Positions 1 through 7,769 of a DNA stretch of 20,693 nt are shown here, piece after piece. Every line of letters starts with the position of its first letter. The first letter of the stretch is position 1. Source of the stretch: Caryophanales bacterium UBA6768 (lineage in GTDB: Bacteria; Bacillota; Bacilli; Bacillales_D; Amphibacillaceae); assembly GCA_002453315.1 (NCBI GenBank), contig DKGO01000184.1, forward strand, positions 1-20,693, read 5' to 3'. The position numbers and the translations under genes were made by a program. Under the pieces are notes generated by a model. It was not told the DNA's origin, did not search any database, and worked only from the letters and a program-made list of their open reading frames with translations.

Positions 1-1546
1 AATCATCTGTCAACACTTTCATTCGTTTTGATTTTTGATCAAGTATTTCAATATATTCCTGAATTTTCTCCGGGTCTGTTTCCGTTTTTAATAAATCTGT
101 ATAGGTGATCAAGGATGTAAGTGGTGTCCGAATATCATGTGAGACGTTTGTTATAAGTTCCGTCTTCATGCGTTCATTTTTCAGTTCATTATGAACTGCC
201 TGTTTAAATCCTTCATTGATTCCGTTAATATTTGATGCAAGGGTTGCAAACTCTCCTTTTCCATCAATAGTAATATGATGATGTACATTCCCCTCTTTCA
301 TCATTTTGGTGCCATCTTGTATTTGATTGAAATCCTTCACTTTTTTAAGTGCAAGCCAAACCGCAACCCCAATGACAATTGGAAAAAGAAAAACTGATGC
401 CGCAGTAATCAAAGGGTACAAAATGACGACAACGACTATTTTCATTCCGACAGTTCCACTATCATAAATATCTTTTATAAATAGATAGAGCCAACGCATC
501 ACTACATATATTATCGTATGACTGAAAAAAGTTTTATTTTTCATATGCCTGACAAGGGATAAGAATAAGATGACGAATATAGCTATCATCGGTATTGTGA
601 CAGCATAAATTACCCAGTCTACTGTTCCTAAAAAATGTGGCCAATAGGGCATTTCATTCATTGTGACAAACCAGAACCCTATTAACACTGGTAACATGAT
701 AATAATATTAATATCAACATATAGTTTATCAATAAAATGCATGTGTATATTTTTATCTTTAAAGGAATCCCTTCCCGTCGTCACAATTAAATAAAGAAGG
801 CTGAGGAAAAATATGGTGACATAAGCGAGTAAATAATAGAATTTGTTCATGGCAGCCGACTTTTGTTTATCCCATTCACTTGACAATGTATGAATATAGT
901 TTTCTGTATAGCCTACAAATAATTTCGTATTTTCGGGATTAAGTGATCGATAAATATATGAGTCCCCGAATAAAAAATGGCTCTGCTCTAATTCCTTAGG
1001 ATGCATTTCCCAATCTTGATCTTCACTAATATAATAAACAGGATATTTCGCAAATTGTTCTTTTTTCGTTTGATTCGTATTCGTAAAAGTATGTTCGCCA
1101 TCTGTCACATAATATAATGGTTCCTCATTCTTTTTGAGATTGCTTAAGATCATCTGAAAATTTTCAAGATCTTCATTTATCATTTCCTGTCTTATTTCTT
1201 CTATTGTTTTCGTTTCGCTATATGTCCCATCGCCGCCTTCCCAATACAATTCATCCATTCTATGTTCTAACTCATTATTATTTATTGTATTACCTTCCAA
1301 TATATTTTCTTCACTTACGTATGTATCAATGAGGTCGGCAAGTTGGCTGATTGTATGACTATTTTCCATTTTGAATGAGCTACTCCCGATGTAGTCATGT
1401 TCCAATATTATGTCGATATTTCCATCCGTTACTTTATAAATATTGAGTGATGCATAGATTGTACCTGCAACACTAGTAATTATTAATAAAAAGATCATTG
1501 TTTTAACAAAAATTGAGTGGCTAAAATTTCTCGATCTTGTACCCAA
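1..1546 (-). CDS. Sensor histidine kinase, C-terminus cut by window edge
   Basis: Membrane sensor kinase partner of the adjacent response regulator. I translated it from the minus strand; it stays open to the window edge (about 515 codons). Seen: basic N-terminus, TM1 (about 13-32), an extracellular domain of about 200 residues, then four more hydrophobic segments (about 236-257, 276-295, 310-331, 368-398), a HAMP-like linker, and the HisKA H-box VSHDIRTPLTSL with phospho-accepting His470. The ATP-binding domain lies outside the window. The start is probably TTG at 1546, overlapping the regulator gene by 26 nt, because a GGTGGTG Shine-Dalgarno sits about 9 nt upstream and the reading gives a plausible cytoplasmic N-terminus. 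An internal ATG at 1498 would cut into TM1. The five-TM layout is less common than the two-TM kinase plan. The signal sensed is unknown. Confidence 0.9.
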   Translation of the reverse strand, partial: MGTRSRNFSHSIFVKTMIFLLIITSVAGTIYASLNIYKVTDGNIDIILEHDYIGSSSFKMENSHTISQLADLIDTYVSEENILEGNTINNNELEHRMDELYWEGGDGTYSETKTIEEIRQEMINEDLENFQMILSNLKKNEEPLYYVTDGEHTFTNTNQTKKEQFAKYPVYYISEDQDWEMHPKELEQSHFLFGDSYIYRSLNPENTKLFVGYTENYIHTLSSEWDKQKSAAMNKFYYLLAYVTIFFLSLLYLIVTTGRDSFKDKNIHMHFIDKLYVDINIIIMLPVLIGFWFVTMNEMPYWPHFLGTVDWVIYAVTIPMIAIFVILFLSLVRHMKNKTFFSHTIIYVVMRWLYLFIKDIYDSGTVGMKIVVVVILYPLITAASVFLFPIVIGVAVWLALKKVKDFNQIQDGTKMMKEGNVHHHITIDGKGEFATLASNINGINEGFKQAVHNELKNERMKTELITNVSHDIRTPLTSLITYTDLLKTETDPEKIQEYIEILDQKSKRMKVLTDD

Positions 1547-2207
1547 TTCCCCACACCACCTTTAAATATTTCGGTTCTTTTGGATTAATTTCAATTTTCT
1601 CTCTTATTTTGCGAATATGGACGGCAACAGTGTTTTCCGGATGGAAAGAAGGCTCATTCCAAACCTTTTCATAAATATCTTCAATCGAGTAAACTTTTCC
1701 AGCATTTATCGTAAGAAATCTTAATATTTTGTATTGTACAGGTGTCAAATGGACTGGTTCCCCATCTACAGTAATTAATTTCTGTTCATCATCCAATGTT
1801 AGTCCACCTGTTTGATAAATATGTTGTTTTGCCTCCATACTTCCAAGTGCTGTATATCTCCTTAACTGGGACTTGACACGGGCGATTAATTCAAGGGGGT
1901 TGAATGGCTTTGTCACATAATCATCTGCGCCTATATTTAGCCCAAGAATTTTATCATAGTCCTCCGATTTTGCCGACAACATGATGAGTGGAATATGATG
2001 TTCCTCCCTAATTTTCATTGTTGCCTTAATTCCGTCCATTTTTGGCATCATGATATCCATAATAATTAAGTGAACATCGTGTTTATCAAGTTGTGCAATT
2101 GCTTCTAATCCGTTAGAAGCTTTGGATACTGTATAACCTTCATTCTCCAAATATATCCCGATTGCGTCAGCAATTTCTTTATCATCATCACATACTAAAA
2201 TATGCAT
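1521..2207 (-). CDS. OmpR/PhoB-family response regulator
   Basis: DNA-binding response regulator of 228 residues, first gene of a kinase-regulator operon. The receiver domain (1-115) has the acidic pocket D7-D9, phospho-acceptor D51 in MDIMMP, switch S78 and K100 in TKPF. The C-terminal winged helix (about 130-226) carries the OmpR signature around VAVHIRKIREKI and WGIGYK. I chose ATG at 2207 because an AAGGG lies 9 nt upstream. A TTG at 2255 is in frame but overlaps the likely -10 box, and the extra residues are not receiver-like. The kinase overlaps its 3' end, so the two are translationally coupled. The receiver resembles VanR-type regulators, but I cannot name an orthologue. Confidence 0.95.
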   Translation of the reverse strand: MHILVCDDDKEIADAIGIYLENEGYTVSKASNGLEAIAQLDKHDVHLIIMDIMMPKMDGIKATMKIREEHHIPLIMLSAKSEDYDKILGLNIGADDYVTKPFNPLELIARVKSQLRRYTALGSMEAKQHIYQTGGLTLDDEQKLITVDGEPVHLTPVQYKILRFLTINAGKVYSIEDIYEKVWNEPSFHPENTVAVHIRKIREKIEINPKEPKYLKVVWGIGYKIEKF

Positions 2208-2255
2208 TCCGTCCATCCCTTCACAGCCGCATTTGTCTGTTATATTTCCCTTCAA

Positions 2256-2285
2256 ATTGTATCACAATTGAGGCAAATCTATCAC
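2256..2285 (-). promoter_or_regulatory. Candidate promoter of the two-component operon
   Basis: On the minus strand, TACAAT (2256-2261) is preceded at 18 bp by GTGATA (2280-2285), a weak -35. Transcription would start near 2249, about 42 nt before the chosen ATG. Confidence 0.4.
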
Positions 2286-2353
2286 GAACAATTTAAAGTG
2301 AAAATAATTCCTCCTTTCACCATGATTTGAAGGTTATTTTTATCATAACAACC

Positions 2354-2425
2354 AATTCTTATGGATTAGTGAATGAATTTCTTAAGGATTTCTTAATGTT
2401 TGTGACGCATTAGGGGAGATAATAA
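2354..2425 (+). promoter_or_regulatory. Tandem repeats and -10 box: candidate OmpR-type activated promoter
   Basis: ATTTCTTAA occurs at 2377-2385 and again at 2388-2396, an exact 11-bp period. A degraded third copy (ATTCTTATGGA) lies about two turns upstream near 2355-2365. OmpR/PhoB-family dimers bind direct repeats of this spacing. A GATAAT/TAATAA -10 candidate at 2418-2425 lacks a good -35, and the repeats occupy the -35 region, as at activator-dependent promoters. It points toward the gene at 2632. The rest of the gap 2208-2631 holds only an inverted repeat at 2537-2559. Confidence 0.45.
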
Positions 2426-2536
2426 ACATTATTAGTTTGAATCTGAAATTGCATCATCAATAATTTCTAAGGCTTGCCAGAAACGGGGTGAGAAAGGATT
2501 GATTGCTAGTCGAACGATGATTGGAATCACCAAATT

Positions 2537-2559
2537 TCGTTACAATAAAATCGTAACGA
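2537..2559. repeat. Inverted repeat TCGTTAC / GTAACGA
   Basis: Perfect 7-bp arms (2537-2543 and 2553-2559) with a 9-bp spacer, about 70 bp upstream of the small gene at 2632. It could be an operator or a weak leader hairpin. No U-tract follows, so it is not a terminator. Confidence 0.4.
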
Positions 2560-2631
2560 TGGCAACGATAGGATTTGAAAATAGAAAAAAGATAAGGAAG
2601 CCATTATAGTATAAGTAGAAGGGAGTGATTG

Positions 2632-3042
2632 ATGATGCAATTGCTTTATGAAAGAGAGGAAAAAGATAAACGTTGTGTATTACCTGGAATTGCTCTCCCA
2701 TTTGGTGAGAATGGCACCTATTTAGAGCGTTATTTTAAGGATACACATGATATAGATGTCGAATACCTAGAAGAAGTAAAGACAGTTCCCGGATCAGGTA
2801 AAAATAATAGTAGAATTGATCAGCTATTTACGGTGAAAGAGGATAGCTTGGAGATATTCGACAATGTAAAAAATGATATCGGTGCCGAATATGCCATTGA
2901 TATTGTACGGCATGGCCAACACCGTTTATATAATGAAAGAACTTTTTTGAGATATTTTAAAAGATTTGAAGACCAGCTTCGTAAATCTGGCGAAATTTCC
3001 AATGAGAATATATACCAATCAATTTTTAACAAACGGCAGTAA
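2632..3042 (+). CDS. Hypothetical protein, about 136 residues
   Basis: I do not recognise this protein. It has no signal peptide or membrane segment, is rich in charged residues (E, D, K, R) and is probably cytoplasmic. Notable stretches are a Cys-Val-Leu-Pro segment near residue 15 and a basic/aromatic segment RHGQHRLYNERTFLRYFKRF in the last third. Reality is supported by an AAGGGAG ribosome-binding site 6 nt before ATG 2632 (a second ATG follows at 2635), and by a strong intrinsic terminator 80 bp after the stop. It is divergent from the two-component system, and the tandem repeats upstream suggest control by that response regulator. An open frame also runs on the opposite strand, but without comparable signals. 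Confidence 0.65.
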   Translation: MMQLLYEREEKDKRCVLPGIALPFGENGTYLERYFKDTHDIDVEYLEEVKTVPGSGKNNSRIDQLFTVKEDSLEIFDNVKNDIGAEYAIDIVRHGQHRLYNERTFLRYFKRFEDQLRKSGEISNENIYQSIFNKRQ

Positions 3043-3125
3043 TATATATAAGATGAAGGGTTCCATGAAGTTTCATGAAATAAGTATTTTGTTGATGATG
3101 ATTACAGTTCATTAACTATATTAGC

Positions 3126-3160
3126 AGTTGTCAAGGGTTACTTGACAACTGAGTTTTTCT
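3126..3160 (+). terminator. Intrinsic terminator
   Basis: Perfect 10-bp stem AGTTGTCAAG / CTTGACAACT (3126-3135 with 3141-3150), 5-nt loop, followed by GAGTTTTTCTTCT. It ends the transcript of the hypothetical gene. The remainder of the gap 3043-3361 holds the promoter described next. Confidence 0.85.
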
Positions 3161-3279
3161 TCTGGCAATTTTACAAATATTCCCCGTTTAATAACCTCTA
3201 GTTATATATATTTGAGTCCCCTACACTTGTAGTTTATGTCTTATTTACCCATGTAAAAGGTACTTAATCTAGGGAAATA

Positions 3280-3308
3280 ATGACAAAGTATTTAGGATGG
3301 CTTACAAT
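3280..3308 (+). promoter_or_regulatory. Sigma-A-type promoter of the LytTR regulator gene
   Basis: ATGACA (3280-3285), a 17-bp spacer and TACAAT (3303-3308) give a good housekeeping promoter with a start near 3315. The word AGTTGTCAA at 3316-3324, identical to one arm of the preceding terminator, sits right at the predicted start. Confidence 0.55.
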
Positions 3309-3361
3309 GATTGATAGTTGTCAATTAGGAATTTTGTAAATGGAAAAAGAAAAATTGAGGG

Positions 3362-4318
3362 ATGAAATTATCAATGTTTACAATAGAAAATAAAGGTAAG
3401 GCAACGAGTGTGTTGCCAGCATTTTCAGTGGAAATAAACCATGATGAAATGACAGCCATTTATAGTGATGTTGATTTACACGTAGCATTAATTGATTATT
3501 TAAATAATAAGAAAGAGTTAATGGTATTTGATTTTGAAGAGGGATTATATGAACGATTAAGTGTCCTTGATAATCTAAAGTTTTATCATAAATGGTTTCA
3601 ATGTAAGATCCCTATTTCGGAATTAATTGTTATGTTTAATTTGCAAAATTGTTTAAATCAAATTTTAAAAAAATGTAGCTCATCTGAAATACGTCGTGTT
3701 TATTATGCGAAATATTATTTGACGAATACGAAGTTGAATGTCTTTTATAACCCGATAAGTAGTGTAAATGAGAAGACAATGAACACATTCATTCAGCTGG
3801 TACATCATTTAATGGAAGAAGGCCGCTCTGTTTTACTGTTAGTTTCTAGTGTGGAACATGCATTTTTATTAACGAATATGACATATCATTTACGTGAAAG
3901 TGGATTGCATCAATTGGAAACAGATCAGGAAGAGGATAAAGGGACTAATACCCAGTCGGTTAATAACCCTGTAGTGGAAAAGTTATTTAAAATCCCAGCA
4001 AAGGTAAATGATAAGGTGATTTTATTTGATCCAACTGAAATTGATTACATAGAAAGTCAGGATGGAAAATCGTTTATTTATATTAATAAAGATAATTTTG
4101 CTTTAGATTTAACGTTAACGGAAATTGAAGAAAAGTTAGAAATGTATGGGTTTTATCGTTGCCACCGTTCTTATATCGTAAATTTACAAAAAGTAAGGGA
4201 AATTATTACGTGGTCGAAAAACACATATTCATTGCGGATTAATAATAAAGCACAATCTACTATTCCATTATCTCGAACAAAATTACAAGCTATTCAGGAA
4301 ATTTTCAACCTAAAATAA
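3362..4318 (+). CDS. LytTR transcription regulator with degenerate ABC-ATPase domain
   Basis: DNA-binding regulator of 318 residues. The C-terminal part (about 211-318) is a LytTR domain with the hallmark CHRSYIVNL stretch and the final IPLSRTK motif. The N-terminal part is not a receiver domain. It aligns with the ABC ATPase encoded next door: residues 61-79 (GLYERLSVLDNLKFYHKWF) match 88-106 of that protein, and the order of later elements is the same. All catalytic motifs are lost: the Walker A site is YSDVDLH, the signature is CSSSEIR, Walker B is LNVFYNP (D and E gone), and the switch His is Ser162. It cannot hydrolyse ATP in the normal way. I recall a described LytTR 'ABC type' family of this build. 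The start ATG 3362 has GAGGG only 0-1 nt upstream; ATG 3374 is an alternative. Confidence 0.9.
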   Translation: MKLSMFTIENKGKATSVLPAFSVEINHDEMTAIYSDVDLHVALIDYLNNKKELMVFDFEEGLYERLSVLDNLKFYHKWFQCKIPISELIVMFNLQNCLNQILKKCSSSEIRRVYYAKYYLTNTKLNVFYNPISSVNEKTMNTFIQLVHHLMEEGRSVLLLVSSVEHAFLLTNMTYHLRESGLHQLETDQEEDKGTNTQSVNNPVVEKLFKIPAKVNDKVILFDPTEIDYIESQDGKSFIYINKDNFALDLTLTEIEEKLEMYGFYRCHRSYIVNLQKVREIITWSKNTYSLRINNKAQSTIPLSRTKLQAIQEIFNLK

Positions 4319-4320
4319 GT

Positions 4321-4389
4321 ACAGTTCATCGATTTTTATCCCCAACTCATCGGAATTTTACTGCAAAGTCCTCGAAAAGACGGTACATT
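4321..4389 (+). promoter_or_regulatory. Candidate LytTR operator and promoter of the ABC genes
   Basis: ACAGTTCATCG (4321-4331) and CCAACTCATCG (4342-4352) form an imperfect direct repeat exactly 21 bp apart. That is the two-turn spacing of LytTR binding sites, and ACAGTTCAT fits the published consensus (WMMGTTNRK-like). Downstream are a poor -35 (CTGCAA, 4361-4366), a 17-bp spacer and TACATT (4384-4389). A weak -35 beside an activator site suggests positive control. Confidence 0.5.
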
Positions 4390-4417
4390 TAAGGCAGTGA
4401 ACTGAGGAGGAGATATA

Positions 4418-5266
4418 ATGGAATTTTGCATCGAGGTAAAAGGTCTAAAGAAAACCTTTGGTACGAAAAAGGCAGTAAAAAATGTTAGTTTACAAATTAA
4501 AGAAGGAGAAATCTTTGGTTTACTTGGTCCTAGTGGGGCGGGTAAAACGACGATGATTAAATTGTTAACTGGTGAATTAACTAAAACTGCTGGAGAAATG
4601 GTTGTATTAGGAATGAAGCCGGATAAGTTTCAATCAACTAGTTTTAAATCACAAATTGGCATTCTTTCCGATAATAGTGCTTTATATGAACGGCTAACCG
4701 TCTATGATAATTTGAAATTATTTTGTAAATTGTATGGTGCACCATTAACTAGAATTGATGAGATGTTAAGGGTTATTCATATGGCTGATGCGAAAAAAAC
4801 GCCGGTTAATAAGTTATCCAAAGGGATGAAGCAACGGGTACTGTTGGCAAAGGCATTGATTCACCATCCGAAGTTAATTTTTTTAGATGAACCGACATCT
4901 GCATTAGACCCAGCAAATGTTGCCCAAATTCACCGTATTTTAAGGAAACTAAATGAAGCGGGCTCAACCATTTTTATTAACACACATAATATGGAAGAAG
5001 CAACAACATTATGTGACCGAGTCGCTTTTTTACATGAAGGAGAAATACAGGAATTAGATACACCGGAAAAATTACGTTATAAGTATTCTTCACATCAATT
5101 TTATATTGAAACATTTGCAAATGGAATATTGAAATTTGAAAATGAGGCAACATCTGCTGATAAAATTGCCGATTTAATTAAATCAGGAAGTGTGAAGTCG
5201 ATTCAGACGGATCATCCAACATTAGGTGAAATATTTATAAAAGTTACTGGAAAGGAGTTGGTGTAA
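4418..5266 (+). CDS. ABC transporter ATP-binding protein
   Basis: ATPase of an ABC-2 type exporter, 282 residues. All catalytic motifs are present: Walker A GPSGAGKT (37-44), signature LSKGMKQR (133-140), Walker B LIFLDEP (153-159), D-loop SALD, and switch His190 in INTHNMEE. The Q-loop position reads SDNSALYE, with Asp instead of the usual Gln or Glu. A C-terminal extension of about 70 residues follows the ATPase core, as in exporters of the antibiotic or multidrug type. The start has a GAGGAGGAG site 7 nt upstream. Its stop codon is directly followed by the permease ATG, so the two are one operon. The regulator upstream shares its fold, which suggests an old duplication. Confidence 0.95.
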   Translation: MEFCIEVKGLKKTFGTKKAVKNVSLQIKEGEIFGLLGPSGAGKTTMIKLLTGELTKTAGEMVVLGMKPDKFQSTSFKSQIGILSDNSALYERLTVYDNLKLFCKLYGAPLTRIDEMLRVIHMADAKKTPVNKLSKGMKQRVLLAKALIHHPKLIFLDEPTSALDPANVAQIHRILRKLNEAGSTIFINTHNMEEATTLCDRVAFLHEGEIQELDTPEKLRYKYSSHQFYIETFANGILKFENEATSADKIADLIKSGSVKSIQTDHPTLGEIFIKVTGKELV

Positions 5267-5968
5267 ATGCAAGTAGCACGTATTCAAGCCATTTTTGAAA
5301 AAGATATTAAGGACTTTATGAAAAATTCGATGACGGTATTTATGCCAATTGTCCCGATTATTTTAGCTATACTTTACAGTCGTATGGGAAGTGGCACAGA
5401 TGAAGAAATGCCATTAATGATGGTTTATCTCGTTATCGGGATAGCTTATTCTACGGTAACTACCAATTCAATGATGGCATTAATGGCTGAGGAAAATGAA
5501 AAGAAAACATTACGTGGGCTCATCATGTCACCTGCTTCATATATAGAAATTATTATTGGGAAAAGCCTTGTTACAGCAGTTATTACCTTTATTACTTTGG
5601 TCATTTCACTTTTTATAATTGGGGGTAGTGTGATCCTTGATGGACAACATATTATTGGATTATTCGTCCTATATTTTTTCTTCTTGTTTTTAGGAATAGG
5701 TGTCGGCTTATTTGTCAAGTCAGTAGGTATGACTACTGCATATTCGATGCCAATTATGCTTGTTTTCGGTTTTTCCCCTATGATTGAATTTTTAGGTTTT
5801 GAGGCTAATAGTTTCATCATGAAAATAGCAACTTATATGCCGGTTAATCAATTAGTCGACATGGGAGAAACACGTTCATGGGGAGCTATCGGTATTGTAT
5901 TAGTTTGGACAGTTGCTGCTTCTATATTTGCCTTTATCTGTTTCCAAAAATTAAAGAAAGACCGATAG
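5267..5968 (+). CDS. ABC-2 type transporter permease
   Basis: Membrane half of the exporter, 233 residues, six predicted transmembrane segments (about 22-38, 48-72, 98-122, 127-148, 158-180, 207-227). The start follows the ATPase stop with no gap, and AAGGAG within the ATPase 3' end serves as its ribosome-binding site. The layout fits the ABC-2 membrane family. The cargo is unknown: antimicrobial peptides, lipids or other hydrophobic compounds are typical for LytTR-linked exporters, but nothing in the sequence decides it. Confidence 0.9.
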   Translation: MQVARIQAIFEKDIKDFMKNSMTVFMPIVPIILAILYSRMGSGTDEEMPLMMVYLVIGIAYSTVTTNSMMALMAEENEKKTLRGLIMSPASYIEIIIGKSLVTAVITFITLVISLFIIGGSVILDGQHIIGLFVLYFFFLFLGIGVGLFVKSVGMTTAYSMPIMLVFGFSPMIEFLGFEANSFIMKIATYMPVNQLVDMGETRSWGAIGIVLVWTVAASIFAFICFQKLKKDR

Positions 5969-6003
5969 CCATTAGTTAACTGCTCTGTCAATAAGATTGT
6001 GTT

Positions 6004-6042
6004 AAAATAACCGCTATCTTTGGTAGTGGTTATTTTGTTTTT
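6004..6042 (+). terminator. Intrinsic terminator of the ABC operon
   Basis: A 13-bp stem (6004-6016 with 6024-6036, AAAATAACCGCTA against TAGTGGTTATTTT with one wobble), 7-nt loop, then GTTTTT. The A-run on the left arm could let it act on the other strand too, but no gene needs it there. Confidence 0.8.
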
Positions 6043-6218
6043 ACTTCACCTCGTTCGCACAGGGCCTATCACATATCTCACACATAAAATCCAGCAAATG
6101 AGAATTTTTACTAAAAATTTAACAACAGGATTGTTTAAAAGGGTATTTATTTCATGGATTATGATAATTAATTGTAATAGTCTACAATTTCTACCATCTA
6201 ACTTCGTAGTTTCCTCCA

Positions 6219-6246
6219 TAGACTTTAGTAATCGAGAATATATACT
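6219..6246 (+). promoter_or_regulatory. Candidate promoter of the ureohydrolase gene
   Basis: TAGACT (6219-6224), 16-bp spacer, TATACT (6241-6246). The predicted start is near 6253, giving a leader of about 100 nt that contains the hairpin at 6292-6322. Confidence 0.4.
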
Positions 6247-6291
6247 AAAAAGTAAAGGTTGTTTACACTTATTTTAATGGTTAAGCAGCAG

Positions 6292-6322
6292 GGAATGTAA
6301 CATACATATTAAGTTATATTCC
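6292..6322 (+). repeat. Inverted repeat just upstream of the ureohydrolase start
   Basis: Arms GGAATGTAAC (6292-6301) and GTTATATTCC (6313-6322) with an 11-nt spacer. As DNA it is 9/10 symmetric; as RNA all ten positions pair, counting one G-U. It ends 19 nt before the AGAGGAG site. It could be a repressor operator or a leader hairpin affecting translation or mRNA stability. No U-tract follows. Confidence 0.5.
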
Positions 6323-6355
6323 GTGAGAATATATAAGACAAGAGGAGTTGGCTAT

Positions 6356-7327
6356 ATGGGTAAATATGCAAAAAGAGAGGGCTGGAAAAAGGAAGCTTTG
6401 GATATGCCTTTTACTGGAATAACATCTTTCAGAAAGTACCCAATATGCACTAATTTAGACGAATTAGATGCGGATGTTGCAATCATCGGTGTACCTAATG
6501 ACATGTCAACGGCTTGGCGGTCAGGCTGTAGAATGGGACCGAGATCTATCCGGGAACAATCATCATTATATGCGTTTGGACCTGGTTATGATCCGGAAAG
6601 AGACATTGAATATTTAGGGGACGAATGGAAAATTGTCGATTGTGGTGACGTCCAAATGGTGAATGGGGATTTGGAGCAATGTCATGAAAATACAGAAGCA
6701 GCTATTAGAAAAATCATTTCCAAAGGGGCTATGCCTGTCGTTCTTGGAGGCGACCATTCCATTACGATTCCCGTTGCTTATGCACTTGATACAATGGAAC
6801 ATGTCAACGTCGTCCAAATTGATGCCCATCTCGACTGGCTTAGGGAAGTGTCAGGACAAAGATTCACACTAAGTCATCCGATGAGAAGAATGTCTGAAAT
6901 GGATCATTTTAATCAAATGGCCCAATTAGGTATTAGGGGCGTTGGTAGCAGTCAAAGATCTGATTTTGAAGATGCTAGAGCCTATGGCAGTACGATTTTA
7001 TCACCGAAGCAAATTAGAAAAATAGGTATTAAAGAGGCCCTTAAAAATATGCCAGATGATGAGAAATATTATGTAACGATTGATATAGATGGATTAGATG
7101 CATCAATTGCCCCCGGGGCAGGCTCACCATCCCCCGGTGGATTTAATTATGATGAAGTGAACGAAATGTTAGAAGTCATCGCCAAAAAGGGAAATGTTAT
7201 AGGATTTGACCTTGTTGAAGTAAATCCACTTTATGATCCAACAGGCGTAACATCCCAAATAGCCGCAAGATTAATTATTGATTTCCTAGGATTTATTTTA
7301 AAAGAAAGAGAAAACAAACAAGGGTAA
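6356..7327 (+). CDS. Agmatinase/arginase-family ureohydrolase
   Basis: Predicted binuclear-metal (usually Mn) hydrolase, 323 residues, that removes urea from a guanidino compound. All metal ligands are present: H134 in GGDHS, D156, H158 and D160 in DAHLD, D243 and D245 in DIDGLD, followed by PGAGSPSPGG. The ATG at 6356 is chosen because AGAGGAG lies 8 nt upstream; an ATG at 6323 is in frame but falls next to the inverted repeat without a ribosome site. The substrate loop after DAHLD reads WLREVSGQRF and differs from the classical agmatinase loop. Agmatine is therefore not assured; guanidinobutyrate, guanidinopropionate or related compounds are possible. It lies beside peptide-uptake and peptidase genes but ends in its own terminator. 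Confidence 0.9.
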   Translation: MGKYAKREGWKKEALDMPFTGITSFRKYPICTNLDELDADVAIIGVPNDMSTAWRSGCRMGPRSIREQSSLYAFGPGYDPERDIEYLGDEWKIVDCGDVQMVNGDLEQCHENTEAAIRKIISKGAMPVVLGGDHSITIPVAYALDTMEHVNVVQIDAHLDWLREVSGQRFTLSHPMRRMSEMDHFNQMAQLGIRGVGSSQRSDFEDARAYGSTILSPKQIRKIGIKEALKNMPDDEKYYVTIDIDGLDASIAPGAGSPSPGGFNYDEVNEMLEVIAKKGNVIGFDLVEVNPLYDPTGVTSQIAARLIIDFLGFILKERENKQG

Positions 7328-7373
7328 TAAATCTTAAAAAATAGTAGATAGGGATTCTTTAGTAAAATTTTTT

Positions 7374-7418
7374 AAAAGTGACAATTTGGTTTTATATAGC
7401 CTGATTGTCATTTTTAGA
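7374..7418 (+). terminator. Intrinsic terminator after the ureohydrolase gene
   Basis: AAAAGTGACAAT (7374-7385) pairs with ATTGTCATTTTT (7404-7415) around an 18-nt loop, and the right arm itself supplies the U-tract. The rest of the gap 7328-7769 has no gene I can support; it holds a candidate promoter near its end. Confidence 0.7.
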
Positions 7419-7662
7419 ATCAACCCCCATTGTAATGGACCACAATAAAATGAATGTGATATTGTATTTTATTACATTGTTTTCTTAAAAAGCATCATGT
7501 AATATATCTTTTAAGTTTATTATACTTTTCAGACTTTTCGAAAAGGAATATTAAAAAGAGTCTTAGATAATGGTAATTAACATGTATAAGTAGGTTAACT
7601 AGTTTTTAGTGACATTTAAAGCATGGGAGGGTAATTAATCATCACCATGGTTATGAAGTATT

Positions 7663-7691
7663 ATATTTTGTTCTAGGATACAAACTATAAT
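7663..7691 (+). promoter_or_regulatory. Candidate promoter of the binding-protein gene
   Basis: A perfect TATAAT (7686-7691) has only a weak -35 (ATATTT at 7663-7668, 17-bp spacer). The short palindrome ACCATGGT at 7644-7651 lies just upstream and could bind a regulator. Confidence 0.4.
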
Positions 7692-7769
7692 AATGCTAGA
7701 AAAATGTTAGCTGAATGATAAAACAATGGTTTAAAAAATAGATGAAATGAACATAAAGGGGACTTTTAA

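Noticed and set aside
2208..2255. Longer response regulator starting at TTG 2255
   Set aside because: That start overlaps the -10 box and adds a Cys/Gly-rich segment foreign to receiver domains; ATG 2207 has a well-spaced AAGGG.
2820..3032. Minus-strand open frame opposite the hypothetical gene
   Set aside because: It has no ribosome site or promoter, while the plus-strand gene has a good Shine-Dalgarno and a terminator after it.
6020..6277. 85-codon plus-strand open frame after the ABC operon
   Set aside because: It begins inside the intrinsic terminator, has no ribosome-binding site, and its composition is low-complexity hydrophobic sequence unlike its neighbours.
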